Shown here: piece by piece, positions 1 through 8,718 of the stretch
Layout: every line of letters begins with the position of its first letter
Numbering within the stretch: position 1 is the stretch's first letter
Source of the DNA: Rhodobacterales bacterium
GTDB lineage: Bacteria > Pseudomonadota > Alphaproteobacteria > Rhizobiales > Stappiaceae
Length of the DNA: 64,000 nt
Reading direction: 5' to 3'
NCBI GenBank assembly: GCA_008107755.1
Contig: VIRH01000137.1
Coordinates: 1 to 64,000 of the forward strand
Program-made: the position numbers and the translations under genes
The notes under the pieces: model-generated
Seen by the model: only the letters and a program-made list of their open reading frames with translations
Told to the model about the DNA's origin: nothing
Databases searched by the model: none

Positions 1-1
1 G

Positions 2-115
2 TCCCTGACACGAGAGGCCGATCTGCCAAGATGGCTTGACTGGTACAACAACAAACGGCCACACATGGGCATCAATGGAAAAACACCAAGTCAGGCCCTC
101 AACGGAACAACCTGA
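2..115 (+). mobile_element. C-terminal end of an IS481-like transposase (cut by window edge)
   Basis: The open frame entering from the left edge encodes 37 residues ending at a TGA at 113-115. The tail contains WYNNKRPHMGING, the usual end of the rve/DDE integrase core of IS481/IS3-type transposases (consensus W-x-x-x-Y-N-x-x-R-P-H). The DDE residues lie outside the window, so it is not known whether the element is intact. The stop is only 13 bp from the stop of the convergent gene at 129. I see no terminal inverted repeat in the few bases after the stop. Confidence 0.75.
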
Positions 116-128
116 TCAGAAACCACAT

Positions 129-1100
129 CTAGAACCACTCACGAAACACGAACGCGGCGACCATGTTTACCGAAAATGCAACCAAAACACTCACAATACT
201 CATCAACCCAAACCGCCAATTCTTTCTCTTCCAACGTTCAATCGCTTTTTCATCTCCGCGATTCAAGCACACATAAGAAATAGGCTGAATCCTATCTATT
301 GAACTTTCTAAAAGTCTGCCGATGATTGAGCCTACCAGCCAAGCGAGAGCACCGATAAATACCATGGCAGAAATAGGTTCAATTACCGACTGAACAGAAT
401 CAAATATAGAGTTTACATTCGCAAGAAAACCAAATGAAATCACCGTAAACGCAAGTGTAGATACAGAAAAAACCTCGCGCATCCAGTGGCTTATACTCTG
501 AATAAAATTAACAACTCTGTTTTCCGCACTAAAATTAAGCGAGTCGTACCATTCTTCGATTTGAGTCAGGAAATGCCGAGCCGCAGCATAGTCAACAAAT
601 TCAATCGAAACTTGCCCAGGCATTCTTCCCAGAATTGAAAAGAGATTTAACGGTCCCACCATTCCCACAGGACGCTTTTCAGCTAACCCGACACGAGACA
701 CCAAAACCATATTTATTTTATACTGAATAGGTTTGGAAGCACCGCTAGGGATCAATATTATATTATATTGCATATGCAAATTTTCTACGGGAGATACATT
801 AGATTTGTTATAGAGACAAAATCTATCGTAGCTACTGAATGTTTCTCTTAGCCCATTCACATGAATTACTGAAATATTTTCATTCTTGATTTTAGCCCCG
901 TAAGAGTCGCAGCATTGTGAAATTCGCGCATGCAACTGTGCTAAGTCCTCTATTCTGACCAAATATGACTTATCTAATGTCTTTGTGATCTTTTCTGTTT
1001 TTCCGGTGAGCGCGTTATATATATCCTGCAATTGATGGAATGTTATCTGCGTACTATCCGTTACCGAAACCAACTCTCTATCCACCCCCCCCTGCGACAT
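129..1100 (-). CDS. Hypothetical membrane protein, AT-rich, no family recognised
   Basis: About 323 residues. I recognise no family. The N-terminal two thirds look soluble. Three hydrophobic segments lie near residues 214-232, 244-262 and 298-320, so the protein probably has a large cytoplasmic domain anchored by C-terminal membrane helices. The ATG at 1098-1100 is preferred because GAGGAGG sits five bases upstream; a TTG directly before it is an alternative. Base composition is clearly more AT-rich than the rest of the window and rare-looking codons such as ATA and TTA are frequent, which suggests horizontal acquisition. It lies tail-to-tail with the transposase remnant and near the 3' end of a tRNA gene. 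Confidence 0.6.
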   Translation of the reverse strand: MSQGGVDRELVSVTDSTQITFHQLQDIYNALTGKTEKITKTLDKSYLVRIEDLAQLHARISQCCDSYGAKIKNENISVIHVNGLRETFSSYDRFCLYNKSNVSPVENLHMQYNIILIPSGASKPIQYKINMVLVSRVGLAEKRPVGMVGPLNLFSILGRMPGQVSIEFVDYAAARHFLTQIEEWYDSLNFSAENRVVNFIQSISHWMREVFSVSTLAFTVISFGFLANVNSIFDSVQSVIEPISAMVFIGALAWLVGSIIGRLLESSIDRIQPISYVCLNRGDEKAIERWKRKNWRFGLMSIVSVLVAFSVNMVAAFVFREWF

Positions 1101-1560
1101 CAACCCCTCCTCTACGTAACTATCGCTTTTGATCCTATACTTATACTAAAAATAAAAACAACACAACCAATAAACAACTTAAACAATACTTGTTGCAGTG
1201 CATTGCTGTCAAATCATAAATCTAAGAAGACCTCTACTTCGTACCCTCTCACCACGTCACTGGATAAGAAATTTGGATCGCAGCTGAAATACATGTGACT
1301 TCAATTGCCACAGACGGCGACCGCGAATGTTCGCGCAACTAGCCGTGCCCGATTTCTTGGGAATTGACATAAATTAATAAAGTTCGAAAAAACGGCTAAC
1401 TTCTTCGAATTTCTCGGAAAACGCGATTTTCAGGCGGCTTTGCAGGGCGCATAGAACAGATGCGAGCGCCGAACAAATCCCATCTGACTTATCGTCAGAT
1501 TGTTTTCGAATGCGGTACGCAAATTCGAAAATCTATCAAGCCACTGAGGTTTTTATGAAA
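1101..1560. other. AT-rich intergenic stretch between orphan gene and tRNA-Arg
   Basis: About 460 bp with no convincing coding frame. It is AT-rich up to about 1,430 and then returns toward the genome average. It should hold the promoter of the minus-strand gene ending at 129 and the boundary between acquired and resident DNA. No second copy of the tRNA 3' end (a candidate att repeat) is visible inside it. Confidence 0.5.
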
Positions 1561-1637
1561 TGGCGCACCGGGGAGGATTCGAACCCCCGACCCCCAGATT
1601 CGTAGTCTGGTGCTCTATCCAGCTGAGCTACCGGTGC
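1561..1637 (-). tRNA. tRNA-Arg (anticodon ACG)
   Basis: Read on the minus strand this is a 77-nt cloverleaf. The acceptor stem GCACCGG pairs with CCGGTGC, the discriminator base is G, and an encoded CCA follows. The D-arm contains AGCTCAGCTGGATAGAGC, the anticodon stem CAGA/TCTG encloses the loop CTACGAA, and the T-loop is GTTCGAATC. The loop gives anticodon ACG, read as ICG after deamination, decoding CGN arginine codons. The 3' end faces the AT-rich region at 1-1,560, the usual orientation for an integrase target site. Confidence 0.95.
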
Positions 1638-1856
1638 ATTCATAACGCGGGTCGTGCCGGTGGAGATTTTCCTGTTGGCGGACCCTGCGGTACGGAGCGG
1701 CGGTGCGCTCCGGACAGGGCGCTTACCTACTGCGGTCCCGGGGGGAATGCAAGCGCCTTTTTGAACTTTTTTTCAAGGTGCTGCGACAGGCGCCGCAAAC
1801 CGGCGGAAAACATGTGCCCGGCGTTTGAAACCGTCCACAGGCAAGCGTCACATGCC

Positions 1857-3329
1857 TCATGCGGCGCGGTCCGGCACCTTCAGGCAAAAGCAGGTGCCGG
1901 GTCTGGCCGTGTCGAGATGGATGGTGCCGCCATGCGCCCTGAGCAATTCGGCAACGATCGCAAGGCCAAGACCAACGCCGCCGTGCTTGGAGCCGCTGTG
2001 AAAGGCCTTGAACAGGGCTTTCTGGATGTTCTCCGGAATGCCCGGCCCGGTGTCGCTGACGGAGATCACGACGCTGTTGCCCTCGCGCTCGGCCTCAACG
2101 GTGATGCGACGGACGAGCGCGGCGTCCCGCTCCGCTTCCAGCGCCTGCAGCGCGTTGCGGACCAGATTGAGCAACACCCGGAAGATCTGTTCCGGATCGG
2201 CATCGATCTCGACCGCTTCATCCACCTTGACCTCGAAGGTGACCGTGTCGTGATCGACAAGGCCCAGAACGTCGGCAACGTCGTCGCAGACGCGCTGCAA
2301 TCTGAGGAGACGGCGCTGGGGCGCCCGCTCCTGCGCCTTGCCGTAGGACATGACCGCCTGTGTGTAGCTGACGGCGCGATCCAGCGTTGCCAGGATCTTG
2401 GGCGCCAGTCGGTTGACCGTCGGGTCGGGAACATGCTCCAGCCGCTCCAGAAAGAGCTGGGCGGAGGCGAGCAGGTTTCTGAGGTCATGGTTGATCTTGG
2501 AAACGGCAAGGCCGAGATCCGCCAGCCTCTGTTTCTGGTGCAGGGTCCTGGAGAGCGCTTCCTCCATCGCGGCAAGCCGCAGCTCCGCCTCGCCAAGCTC
2601 GTCCCGGCGGCCGGATATGGCCATGATCCGCGAGGTGTCCTCGGGATTTTCGGCAAAGCGGTCCATCGACCGGGTCAGGCGGCGCAGCGGGCGGATGAAG
2701 AGCGCCTGCAGGCTGATGTAGACAAGGCTGGCGGTGATGCCGGAAATGACCAGCGACAGCCCCAGGATGCGACCGGAAAAGGCCAGCATGTCCTTTTGCA
2801 GCAGTCTGACGGGAAGGACCACGTCGACATGTTCGGTATGGCCCATCTGGCCGACGCCGACGACGCGCATCAGGCCGTCGCCGCGGTAGGTCAGGATCTG
2901 GAACGTATTGGCGATCGAGGAAAAGGGCGTCACCACCGCCATGTCGATGACGAAGTCGACGTCGCCGGGCACGTTGCTCATGGCGATCAGGCTGCGGCGT
3001 GTGCCCTGGTCGAGCGAGATGGCGACGGCGCCGGTGGTGCGCAGCAGCTCCTCCTGCAGGCGTGGGGCGATGGTGCCCGTTTCCGCCAGCACTGAGGCGG
3101 CAACGCCGGCGGTCGTCAGCCGATCCATGAGCCAGGTGTCGCGGTAGTTGGCGACGGAGGGAACGTAGATGAAAATTTCCGCCAGCATGACGAAAAGAAC
3201 GGTCAGCAGCAGCAGCTTGCCGGACAGGCCGCCAAACCGGTGCCGCGATGGACGCTCGCCCGGGTCGGGCGCCCCTGCCCCCTCGCCACGCGGAACAACG
3301 GCACCATTGGGCGTGCCCTCATGCTTCAT
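1857..3329 (-). CDS. Orphan sensor histidine kinase
   Basis: About 490 residues. Membrane segments lie near residues 35-55 and 185-215 of this form and flank a periplasmic sensor region of about 130 residues; a HAMP-like linker follows. The dimerisation/phosphoacceptor helix carries INHDLRN with His near residue 281. The HATPase_c domain has an N-box (LVRNALQAL), DTGPGIP and GVGLGLAI. I chose the ATG at 3327-3329, with GGGAA about seven bases upstream. A GTG at 3381-3383 would add 18 residues but has no properly spaced ribosome site. No response regulator gene is adjacent, so its partner and signal are unknown. Confidence 0.85.
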   Translation of the reverse strand: MKHEGTPNGAVVPRGEGAGAPDPGERPSRHRFGGLSGKLLLLTVLFVMLAEIFIYVPSVANYRDTWLMDRLTTAGVAASVLAETGTIAPRLQEELLRTTGAVAISLDQGTRRSLIAMSNVPGDVDFVIDMAVVTPFSSIANTFQILTYRGDGLMRVVGVGQMGHTEHVDVVLPVRLLQKDMLAFSGRILGLSLVISGITASLVYISLQALFIRPLRRLTRSMDRFAENPEDTSRIMAISGRRDELGEAELRLAAMEEALSRTLHQKQRLADLGLAVSKINHDLRNLLASAQLFLERLEHVPDPTVNRLAPKILATLDRAVSYTQAVMSYGKAQERAPQRRLLRLQRVCDDVADVLGLVDHDTVTFEVKVDEAVEIDADPEQIFRVLLNLVRNALQALEAERDAALVRRITVEAEREGNSVVISVSDTGPGIPENIQKALFKAFHSGSKHGGVGLGLAIVAELLRAHGGTIHLDTARPGTCFCLKVPDRAA

Positions 3330-3466
3330 GTCGCTGTTCCCGCATTCCGGTGCCAACCCCATGTCCGGCCGGTTTCCCGGCACCCTGGCTCAGTGCGAAC
3401 GGATGCCGGTCAAACGCTTGCCAGTCAACGCACTCCGCAAAAATGATCTCCGGGCCCCCGCGCCGT

Positions 3467-4900
3467 TTACCCGAATTTCCTCAGGAACCCGATGAGACGG
3501 CGGACCCAGATGTTTTTCGGCGCATCCCCATAGTAGGAGATTGCCGCCCGGCGCACCAGTTCTCCGAGTGTCGGATAAGGGGCAATGAAGCCGGCAAGGT
3601 CCTTCATGGTCATCTTTTTCGACAGGGCCAGCGACAGGAGATTGGTAATTTCACCAGCCTGGGCACCGACGATATCTCCGCCAAGCAGCTTGCCTCCGGG
3701 ACCGGCGATCAGTTTCAGACGCCCGTGCGTCAGATTTTCCGCCTGTGCCCGGTCGTTGCCCGCATAGTCGGCCCGCAGAACCTTGACCCTGCCTGCCCCG
3801 TATCGCGCAACCGCATCCGCTTCGCTCATGCCGACGTGACCAAGCTCTGGAGAGGTGTAGGTGACCCAGGGCACCTCGGACGCGTCAAAGGAGATTGGCA
3901 GGCGAAACAGGATGGAGCGGATGACGAGCCCGCCCTGTTGGCCTGCCACATGGGTGAATTGCGGCCCGCCCGCCACATCGCCGATGGCATAGACCCGACG
4001 GTTCGTAGTGCGCAGGCCCTTGTCGGTCCTAATTCCGGCGCGGTCGGTCTCGATCCCCGCGGCCTCAAGTCCGAGGTCCTCGACATTGGCCTTGCGTCCG
4101 GTGGCAATCAGAAGATGGCTCGCCGTGACCTCCACGACCGTACCGTCCGACCGACGTGCCGTGACGATTATCTCGTCCCCGTCCCGGCGGAGTTTTTCGA
4201 CGGATGTCTCTTCGAACAGCTCGACGCCTTCCCCGCGGATGGCGTCCAGAACGATGGCCGCGAGGTCGTCATCGTCCTTTCCAAGCGCGCGGGCCGCCTC
4301 GAACACCGTGACGCGGGAGCCGAGGCGCCGATGGGCCTGCGCCATTTCCATGCCGATCGGCCCGCCGCCGATGATCACCAGATGCTCCGGCGCTTCATCG
4401 AGCGAGAACAGGCTTTCATTGGTCAGATAAGGAACTTCGTCCAGACCGGGGATCGGCGGAACCAGAGCCCGGGAGCCCGTCGCGATAGCGAAGCGGCGCG
4501 CCCTGATCTGCGTCCCGCCGGCCTCTACCTCGCCCGGCCCTGTAAAGCGCGCGGCTTCGCGCAGCACCGTGACGCCGAGCCCCTCGAACCGCTCCTGCGA
4601 ATCGTGCGGGGCGATGGCGTCGATGACGGATCGGACGTGGGCCTGCGCCTTCTTGTAATCCTCCTCACGCACCGTCTCCGGAAGGTCGAGCCGTCCGGGG
4701 GCGGAATAGCCTGCCGCCGAGCGCGCCGCCGCCAGAAGGGATTTCGAAGGGACACAGCCGTAGTTGAGACAGTCGCCGCCCATGAGTCCTTTTTCGATCA
4801 GGACGACCTCGACACCGAAGGCGGCCGCGGCCGCAGCGACCGTGAGGCCGGCCGAGCCAGCGCCTATCACGCATATATCCGGGGTCAGCAGGTCCGACAT
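3467..4900 (-). CDS. FAD-dependent pyridine nucleotide-disulphide oxidoreductase (mercuric reductase/dihydrolipoamide dehydrogenase-like)
   Basis: 477 residues from the ATG at 4898-4900, which has GGAG six bases upstream; the frame stays open further but overlaps the preceding gene. The FAD-binding GAGSAG is at residues 13-18, the redox disulphide is C44-x4-C49 in GGDCLNYGC, and a second nucleotide-binding GGGPIG follows mid-protein. The C-terminal motif reads YPTLGE where true lipoamide dehydrogenases have HPTxxE. The active-site base is therefore Tyr rather than His, and lipoamide is unlikely to be the substrate. There is no N-terminal HMA domain or C-terminal vicinal Cys pair, so mercuric reduction is not supported. 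The TVP38-like membrane gene directly upstream probably forms an operon with it. Confidence 0.85.
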   Translation of the reverse strand: MSDLLTPDICVIGAGSAGLTVAAAAAAFGVEVVLIEKGLMGGDCLNYGCVPSKSLLAAARSAAGYSAPGRLDLPETVREEDYKKAQAHVRSVIDAIAPHDSQERFEGLGVTVLREAARFTGPGEVEAGGTQIRARRFAIATGSRALVPPIPGLDEVPYLTNESLFSLDEAPEHLVIIGGGPIGMEMAQAHRRLGSRVTVFEAARALGKDDDDLAAIVLDAIRGEGVELFEETSVEKLRRDGDEIIVTARRSDGTVVEVTASHLLIATGRKANVEDLGLEAAGIETDRAGIRTDKGLRTTNRRVYAIGDVAGGPQFTHVAGQQGGLVIRSILFRLPISFDASEVPWVTYTSPELGHVGMSEADAVARYGAGRVKVLRADYAGNDRAQAENLTHGRLKLIAGPGGKLLGGDIVGAQAGEITNLLSLALSKKMTMKDLAGFIAPYPTLGELVRRAAISYYGDAPKNIWVRRLIGFLRKFG

Positions 4901-4944
4901 AATGGCTCCATGAGGCTTCTTGAGAGAAGGGCCGGTTGCGTGCG

Positions 4945-5730
4945 TCAGCGCGCACGGACTTTTTTCAGAACAACGGGTATGAGGCTTGCGACACCCAGCG
5001 CGAAGAAGGCGGCCAAAAGCTGGGGCGTCACCAGGGCGGATATGTCGACCTCGCATGTGCCGGCCGACGCGCAGCCCGGGTTCGCGGCCTCCTGCGCGGC
5101 GATCACGCTTTCGAGGCCGGATCCGATGAAGGCAAAGGCGAAGGTGCCGGGAATGATGCCGATGAAGGTCGCCGCCGCATAGGAGGCAAGCGGCATGCGG
5201 AAGATGGCGGGGGCAATGTTGACGAGCCAGAAGGGAAAGACCGGCGTCAACCGCAGGAACAGCAGATAATTGAATGCATCCTCACGAAAGCCCTCCGAAA
5301 GGCGTGACAGGAACGGCCCTGCGCGCCGGGTGAGAACTTCGCCGAGGGAACTGCGCGCGACCAGAAACACTGCGCAGCCGCCAAGCGTTGCCGCCACGAC
5401 CGTGGCAAGCCCGCCGACGAGCCAGCCGAACAGAAACCCGCCGGCGATCGTCAGCAGCGAGGCCCCTGGAAAGGACAGCGCGACAGCGAGCGTATAGACC
5501 GCCAGATAGACGGCGAGCGCCAGCACCGCATTCCGGTCCACGAAATTGGCAAGGTCCTGGCGCTGCATGATGAGATTCGACAAGGTGAGTTCGCGGTGCA
5601 GGCCGAACGCGAATCCGAGGATTGTCAGCACCAGCAGCACGGCCAGCGGCAGCCATTTGCGCAGGGTGCCCAATCGGGACGTCTCGCCGCCGTGCGCCTT
5701 ACCCTTGTCGCCGTCTTTCGACCGCGTCAT
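4945..5730 (-). CDS. TVP38/TMEM64-family (VTT domain) membrane protein
   Basis: About 261 residues with roughly six hydrophobic segments. The VTT/SNARE-associated signature is visible: a FPGASLLTIAGG-type loop, FGWLVGG, and a later RLTPVFPFWLVN motif. DedA/TVP38 relatives are inner-membrane proteins linked to lipid scrambling and membrane homeostasis. The ATG at 5730 has GAGG eight bases upstream; an ATG at 5752-5754 with GGAG five bases upstream is nearly as good and adds eight residues. It sits 44 bp upstream of the flavoprotein gene at 3467-4900, a pairing I associate with this family. Confidence 0.85.
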   Translation of the reverse strand: MTRSKDGDKGKAHGGETSRLGTLRKWLPLAVLLVLTILGFAFGLHRELTLSNLIMQRQDLANFVDRNAVLALAVYLAVYTLAVALSFPGASLLTIAGGFLFGWLVGGLATVVAATLGGCAVFLVARSSLGEVLTRRAGPFLSRLSEGFREDAFNYLLFLRLTPVFPFWLVNIAPAIFRMPLASYAAATFIGIIPGTFAFAFIGSGLESVIAAQEAANPGCASAGTCEVDISALVTPQLLAAFFALGVASLIPVVLKKVRAR

Positions 5731-5956
5731 TGTCTTCGCCTCTTCCACCGGCATTTCCGCTCCCGTTCGCGCATGTCCGGCCCTCGGGCGTGGACCCTTG
5801 AAATTGTGATATCTGGCGGCCCGGTCCGTCCTTGATACGCAGATGTACCTTAAACCTTTCAAAAAGAACCGGGCTTCACCGATATGTTATGCTTGGTGGT
5901 TTCGGGTTCACCTGTGCGTGATCGTCGGGAAAGCGGCATTTATTGGCTCTGCGACG

Positions 5957-5984
5957 TTGACTTGAGGCAGCGTGACCCTTATAA
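5957..5984 (+). promoter_or_regulatory. Predicted sigma-70-type promoter of rpmH-rnpA-yidC
   Basis: TTGACT at 5957-5962 and TTATAA at 5979-5984 are separated by 16 bp, about 125 bp before the rpmH start codon. It is the best -35/-10 pair in the intergenic region between the TVP38 gene and rpmH. Confidence 0.6.
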
Positions 5985-6112
5985 GCGCGCTCGATCGGGA
6001 CATGCATTCGGACCCAAGGCTGTCGAGCCGCGCTGTTACGGCGCTTCGAGTGCTTCCTCCAAAGAATTTAAAACGAACAAGGGCCGCGCATCAGATCGCG
6101 CGGGGAAGAACA

Positions 6113-6247
6113 ATGAAGCGTACGTATCAACCGAGCCGTCTTGTCCGCAAGCGTCGCCACGGCTTCCGCGCACGTATGGCCACGAAAAATGGCCGTCAGG
6201 TGCTTGCTCGTCGCCGCGCCAAGGGCCGGAAGAGCCTCAGCGCCTGA
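6113..6247 (+). CDS. rpmH: 50S ribosomal protein L34
   Basis: 44 residues starting MKRTYQPS, with the usual very basic composition and the RRHGFRARMAT core of bL34. It is a late-assembling component of the large ribosomal subunit. The start at 6113 is fixed by family length and by GGGGAAG upstream; the in-frame extension to 5972 is not coding. It is followed by rnpA and yidC in the conserved bacterial order. Confidence 0.97.
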   Translation: MKRTYQPSRLVRKRRHGFRARMATKNGRQVLARRRAKGRKSLSA

Positions 6248-6304
6248 TCGGCGCACGTCGCAGTGCGCCGGGTGGGCGGCGTCTGCCAGCACCCGACCGC
6301 TGCC

Positions 6305-6706
6305 ATGAAGACACTCAAAAAGCGCTCCGAATTCCTGGCGGTCGCCAAAGGCGGCCGGCTGGGACGGCGCGCTTTTGTCGTTCAGGGGTTGAAGCGCGAG
6401 AGCGCGGACCCGGCCCGTGTCGGCTATACCGTGACCAAGAAGACCGGAAACTCGGTGATGCGCAGCCGGATAAAACGCCGGCTAAGGGCCGCCGTTGCCG
6501 AACTGACGGAGGCGGATATCCCGCAAAGTGCGGACTTCGTGCTCGTGGCCCGGGACAGTGCGCTCACTCTTCCCTTCCCAAAACTTGTTGCAGACCTTAA
6601 GTCTGGCCTGACGCAAGTGCTCGATCCGGATACGCCGCGCGGTCGTGGGAACCGCAACGGGGCTCGCCGGCAAAACAAACGACATCGCGCAGGAAAACAG
6701 GGGTAA
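6305..6706 (+). CDS. rnpA: Ribonuclease P protein component
   Basis: About 133 residues starting MKTLKKRSEF. The RNA-binding RNR signature is present as NSVMRSRIKRRLR. The protein assists the catalytic RNA of RNase P in 5' tRNA maturation. The C-terminus is Arg/Lys/Gln-rich. The ribosome site for 6305 is weak, and a GTG at 6263 in frame cannot be excluded, but residue alignment with the family favours 6305. It lies 57 bp after rpmH and six bases before the yidC start, so these genes are probably cotranscribed. Confidence 0.93.
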   Translation: MKTLKKRSEFLAVAKGGRLGRRAFVVQGLKRESADPARVGYTVTKKTGNSVMRSRIKRRLRAAVAELTEADIPQSADFVLVARDSALTLPFPKLVADLKSGLTQVLDPDTPRGRGNRNGARRQNKRHRAGKQG

Positions 6707-6712
6707 CTCCAG

Positions 6713-8548
6713 TTGATTTCTGATAACCGAAATACGATTCTCGCAATCGTACTGTCCCTGGTAGTTCTTCTGGGCTGGCAGTATTTCGTCGCCGCTCCTC
6801 AGCTTGAACGTCAGCAGGCCGAACAGCAGGAACAGCAGCAGGACGCCGAAGCTGCCCGTCAGCTCGAAGGCGGCGGCAACCCCAATGCTCCCCAGCCTTC
6901 CGCAAGTTCCGGCGGCGATGCATCCGCCCCGTCGCAGGCGGCCGGATCTCCGGCAAGCTTCGCCTCGCGCGAACAGTCACTGGCCTCATCGGACCGCGTC
7001 GGGATCGACACCTCGCACCTCGAAGGCTCCATTAACCTGAAGGGCGGTCGCATCGACGACCTTCGCCTGAAGGAATACCACGAGACGGTTGATCAGAGCA
7101 GCCCGACGATCGTGCTGTTCTCCCCCTCCACGGCGCCCAATCCCTATTACGCCGATTACGGCTGGGTGGCCGATCCGGGTTCGGATGTCGCCCTTCCGGG
7201 CCCGGACACGAACTGGTCAATCGACGGCGACACGACCCTGACCGCCTCGACGCCGCTGACCCTGACCTGGGACAATGGCGCGGGCCTGATCTTCAAACGG
7301 ACCTACTCGCTCGATGAAAACTACATGTTCACGGTCGAGCAGTCGGTCGAGAACACCTCGGGCGAAGCCGTCACGCTTTACCCCTATGGCCTAATCGCGC
7401 GGCGCAACATTCCCCAGTCCAACGGAATGTGGATCCTGCACGAGGGTGTTCTGGGCGTCTTCGGCGAGGACGGCCTGCAGCAGGTCAAATATTCCGATCT
7501 TGAGGAAGAGGGCTCGATCCGTCCGCCCAAGGTCGATCAGGGCTGGCTTGGCATCACCGACAAATACTGGGCCTCGACACTGATCCCGATGCCGGGAGAC
7601 GAGTTCCAGCCGAACTTCAGCCACTCCGCCAAAACCGGAAATTTCCAGGTCGACTATCTCGGAAATGCGGTTTCCGTCGCCGCAGGTGCGACCGGCGAGA
7701 CGAGCTCCTATCTCTTCGCCGGCGCCAAGGAAACCCGTCTGCTTGATTCCTATGAGGAGTCCCTCGGCGTCCAGCGCTTCGACCTTCTCATCGACTGGGG
7801 CTGGTTCTACTTCCTGACCAAGCCGATGTTCTTCGCCATCGACTGGTTCTTCCATCTCACCGGCAACTTCGGTCTCGCGATTCTGGCCGTCACGGTCCTC
7901 GTGAAGCTGTTCTTCTTCCCGCTCGCCAACAAGTCCTACGTCTCCATGAGCAAGATGAAGCTCGTGCAGCCGAAGATGACGGAAATCCGCGAGAAATATA
8001 AGGACGACCGGCAGAAGCAGCAGCAGGCGATGATGGAGCTCTACAAGGAGGAGAAGATCAATCCGCTTGCTGGCTGTCTGCCGATTGTCATCCAGATTCC
8101 GGTCTTCTTCTCGCTCTACAAGGTGCTCTACGTCACCATCGAAATGCGGCATGCGCCGTTCTTCGGATGGATCCAGGACCTTTCCGCACCGGACCCGACG
8201 ACCATCTTCAACCTGTTCGGCCTTATTCCCTGGGATCCGCCGCAGATGCTGATGCTTGGCGTGTGGCCGCTGATCATGGGTATCACCATGTTCATCCAGA
8301 TGAAGATGAACCCGGCTCCGCCCGATCCGACCCAGCAGATGATCTTCACCTGGATGCCCGTGATCTTCACCTTCATGCTGGCCTCCTTCCCGGCCGGTCT
8401 GGTGATCTACTGGGCATGGAACAACTCCCTGTCGGTGACCCAGCAGTACATCATCATGCGCCGTCAGGGTGCGAAGATGGAGCTGTGGGACAATCTCGGA
8501 TCCACGTTCAAGCGCAAGAAACCGGCCGCTTCCGACGACGAGAAGTGA
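6713..8548 (+). CDS. yidC: Membrane protein insertase YidC
   Basis: 611 residues. The first membrane helix is at about residues 5-24, followed by a Gln-rich linker and a large periplasmic beta-domain. The conserved C-terminal insertase core begins near FYFLTKPMFF and continues through LFFFPLANKSY and NPLAGCLPIVIQIPVFFSLYKVL. YidC inserts and folds inner-membrane proteins alone or with SecYEG. The apparent start is TTG at 6713. No yidD gene lies between rnpA and yidC, unlike in many bacteria. A strong terminator follows at 8592. Confidence 0.96.
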   Translation: MISDNRNTILAIVLSLVVLLGWQYFVAAPQLERQQAEQQEQQQDAEAARQLEGGGNPNAPQPSASSGGDASAPSQAAGSPASFASREQSLASSDRVGIDTSHLEGSINLKGGRIDDLRLKEYHETVDQSSPTIVLFSPSTAPNPYYADYGWVADPGSDVALPGPDTNWSIDGDTTLTASTPLTLTWDNGAGLIFKRTYSLDENYMFTVEQSVENTSGEAVTLYPYGLIARRNIPQSNGMWILHEGVLGVFGEDGLQQVKYSDLEEEGSIRPPKVDQGWLGITDKYWASTLIPMPGDEFQPNFSHSAKTGNFQVDYLGNAVSVAAGATGETSSYLFAGAKETRLLDSYEESLGVQRFDLLIDWGWFYFLTKPMFFAIDWFFHLTGNFGLAILAVTVLVKLFFFPLANKSYVSMSKMKLVQPKMTEIREKYKDDRQKQQQAMMELYKEEKINPLAGCLPIVIQIPVFFSLYKVLYVTIEMRHAPFFGWIQDLSAPDPTTIFNLFGLIPWDPPQMLMLGVWPLIMGITMFIQMKMNPAPPDPTQQMIFTWMPVIFTFMLASFPAGLVIYWAWNNSLSVTQQYIIMRRQGAKMELWDNLGSTFKRKKPAASDDEK

Positions 8549-8591
8549 CGGGCCAGCGCCTGCGGACCCGCTCGGTCCCCGAAAATTAGCG

Positions 8592-8615
8592 AAAGCCCCG
8601 CCTCGGCGGGGCTTT
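8592..8615 (+). terminator. Rho-independent terminator after yidC
   Basis: A perfect ten-base stem AAAGCCCCGC/GCGGGGCTTT closes a four-base loop CTCG 43 bp after the yidC stop. The right arm ends in a short T-run (CTTTCTG). Confidence 0.85.
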
Positions 8616-8718
8616 CTGCTTTCCGGCCCGCGAACAATGCCCTTTTCTGCCATCGGCTATCGCTGACACATCCATGCCCTTTTTGCTGATCAGAAGTTGC
8701 TCTCCATCGGGAGACAGC

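Noticed and set aside
1560..3095. A 511-codon plus-strand open frame
   Set aside because: It runs antisense through the tRNA and the histidine kinase gene, and its composition is that of a GC-rich shadow frame.
3467..4900. Mercuric reductase (merA) call
   Set aside because: No HMA domain at the N-terminus and no C-terminal vicinal Cys pair; no other mer genes nearby.
3248..5182. A 644-codon plus-strand open frame
   Set aside because: It is antisense to the flavoprotein gene, which has clear motifs; no domain is recognisable in the plus-strand translation.
6248..6304. Possible yidD gene between rnpA and yidC
   Set aside because: The gaps are only 57 and 6 bp, and no short membrane-peptide frame with YidD Cys motifs is present.
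7391..8653. A 420-codon minus-strand open frame
   Set aside because: It lies entirely antisense to yidC and is rich in His/Glu/Asp/Arg as expected for a shadow frame.
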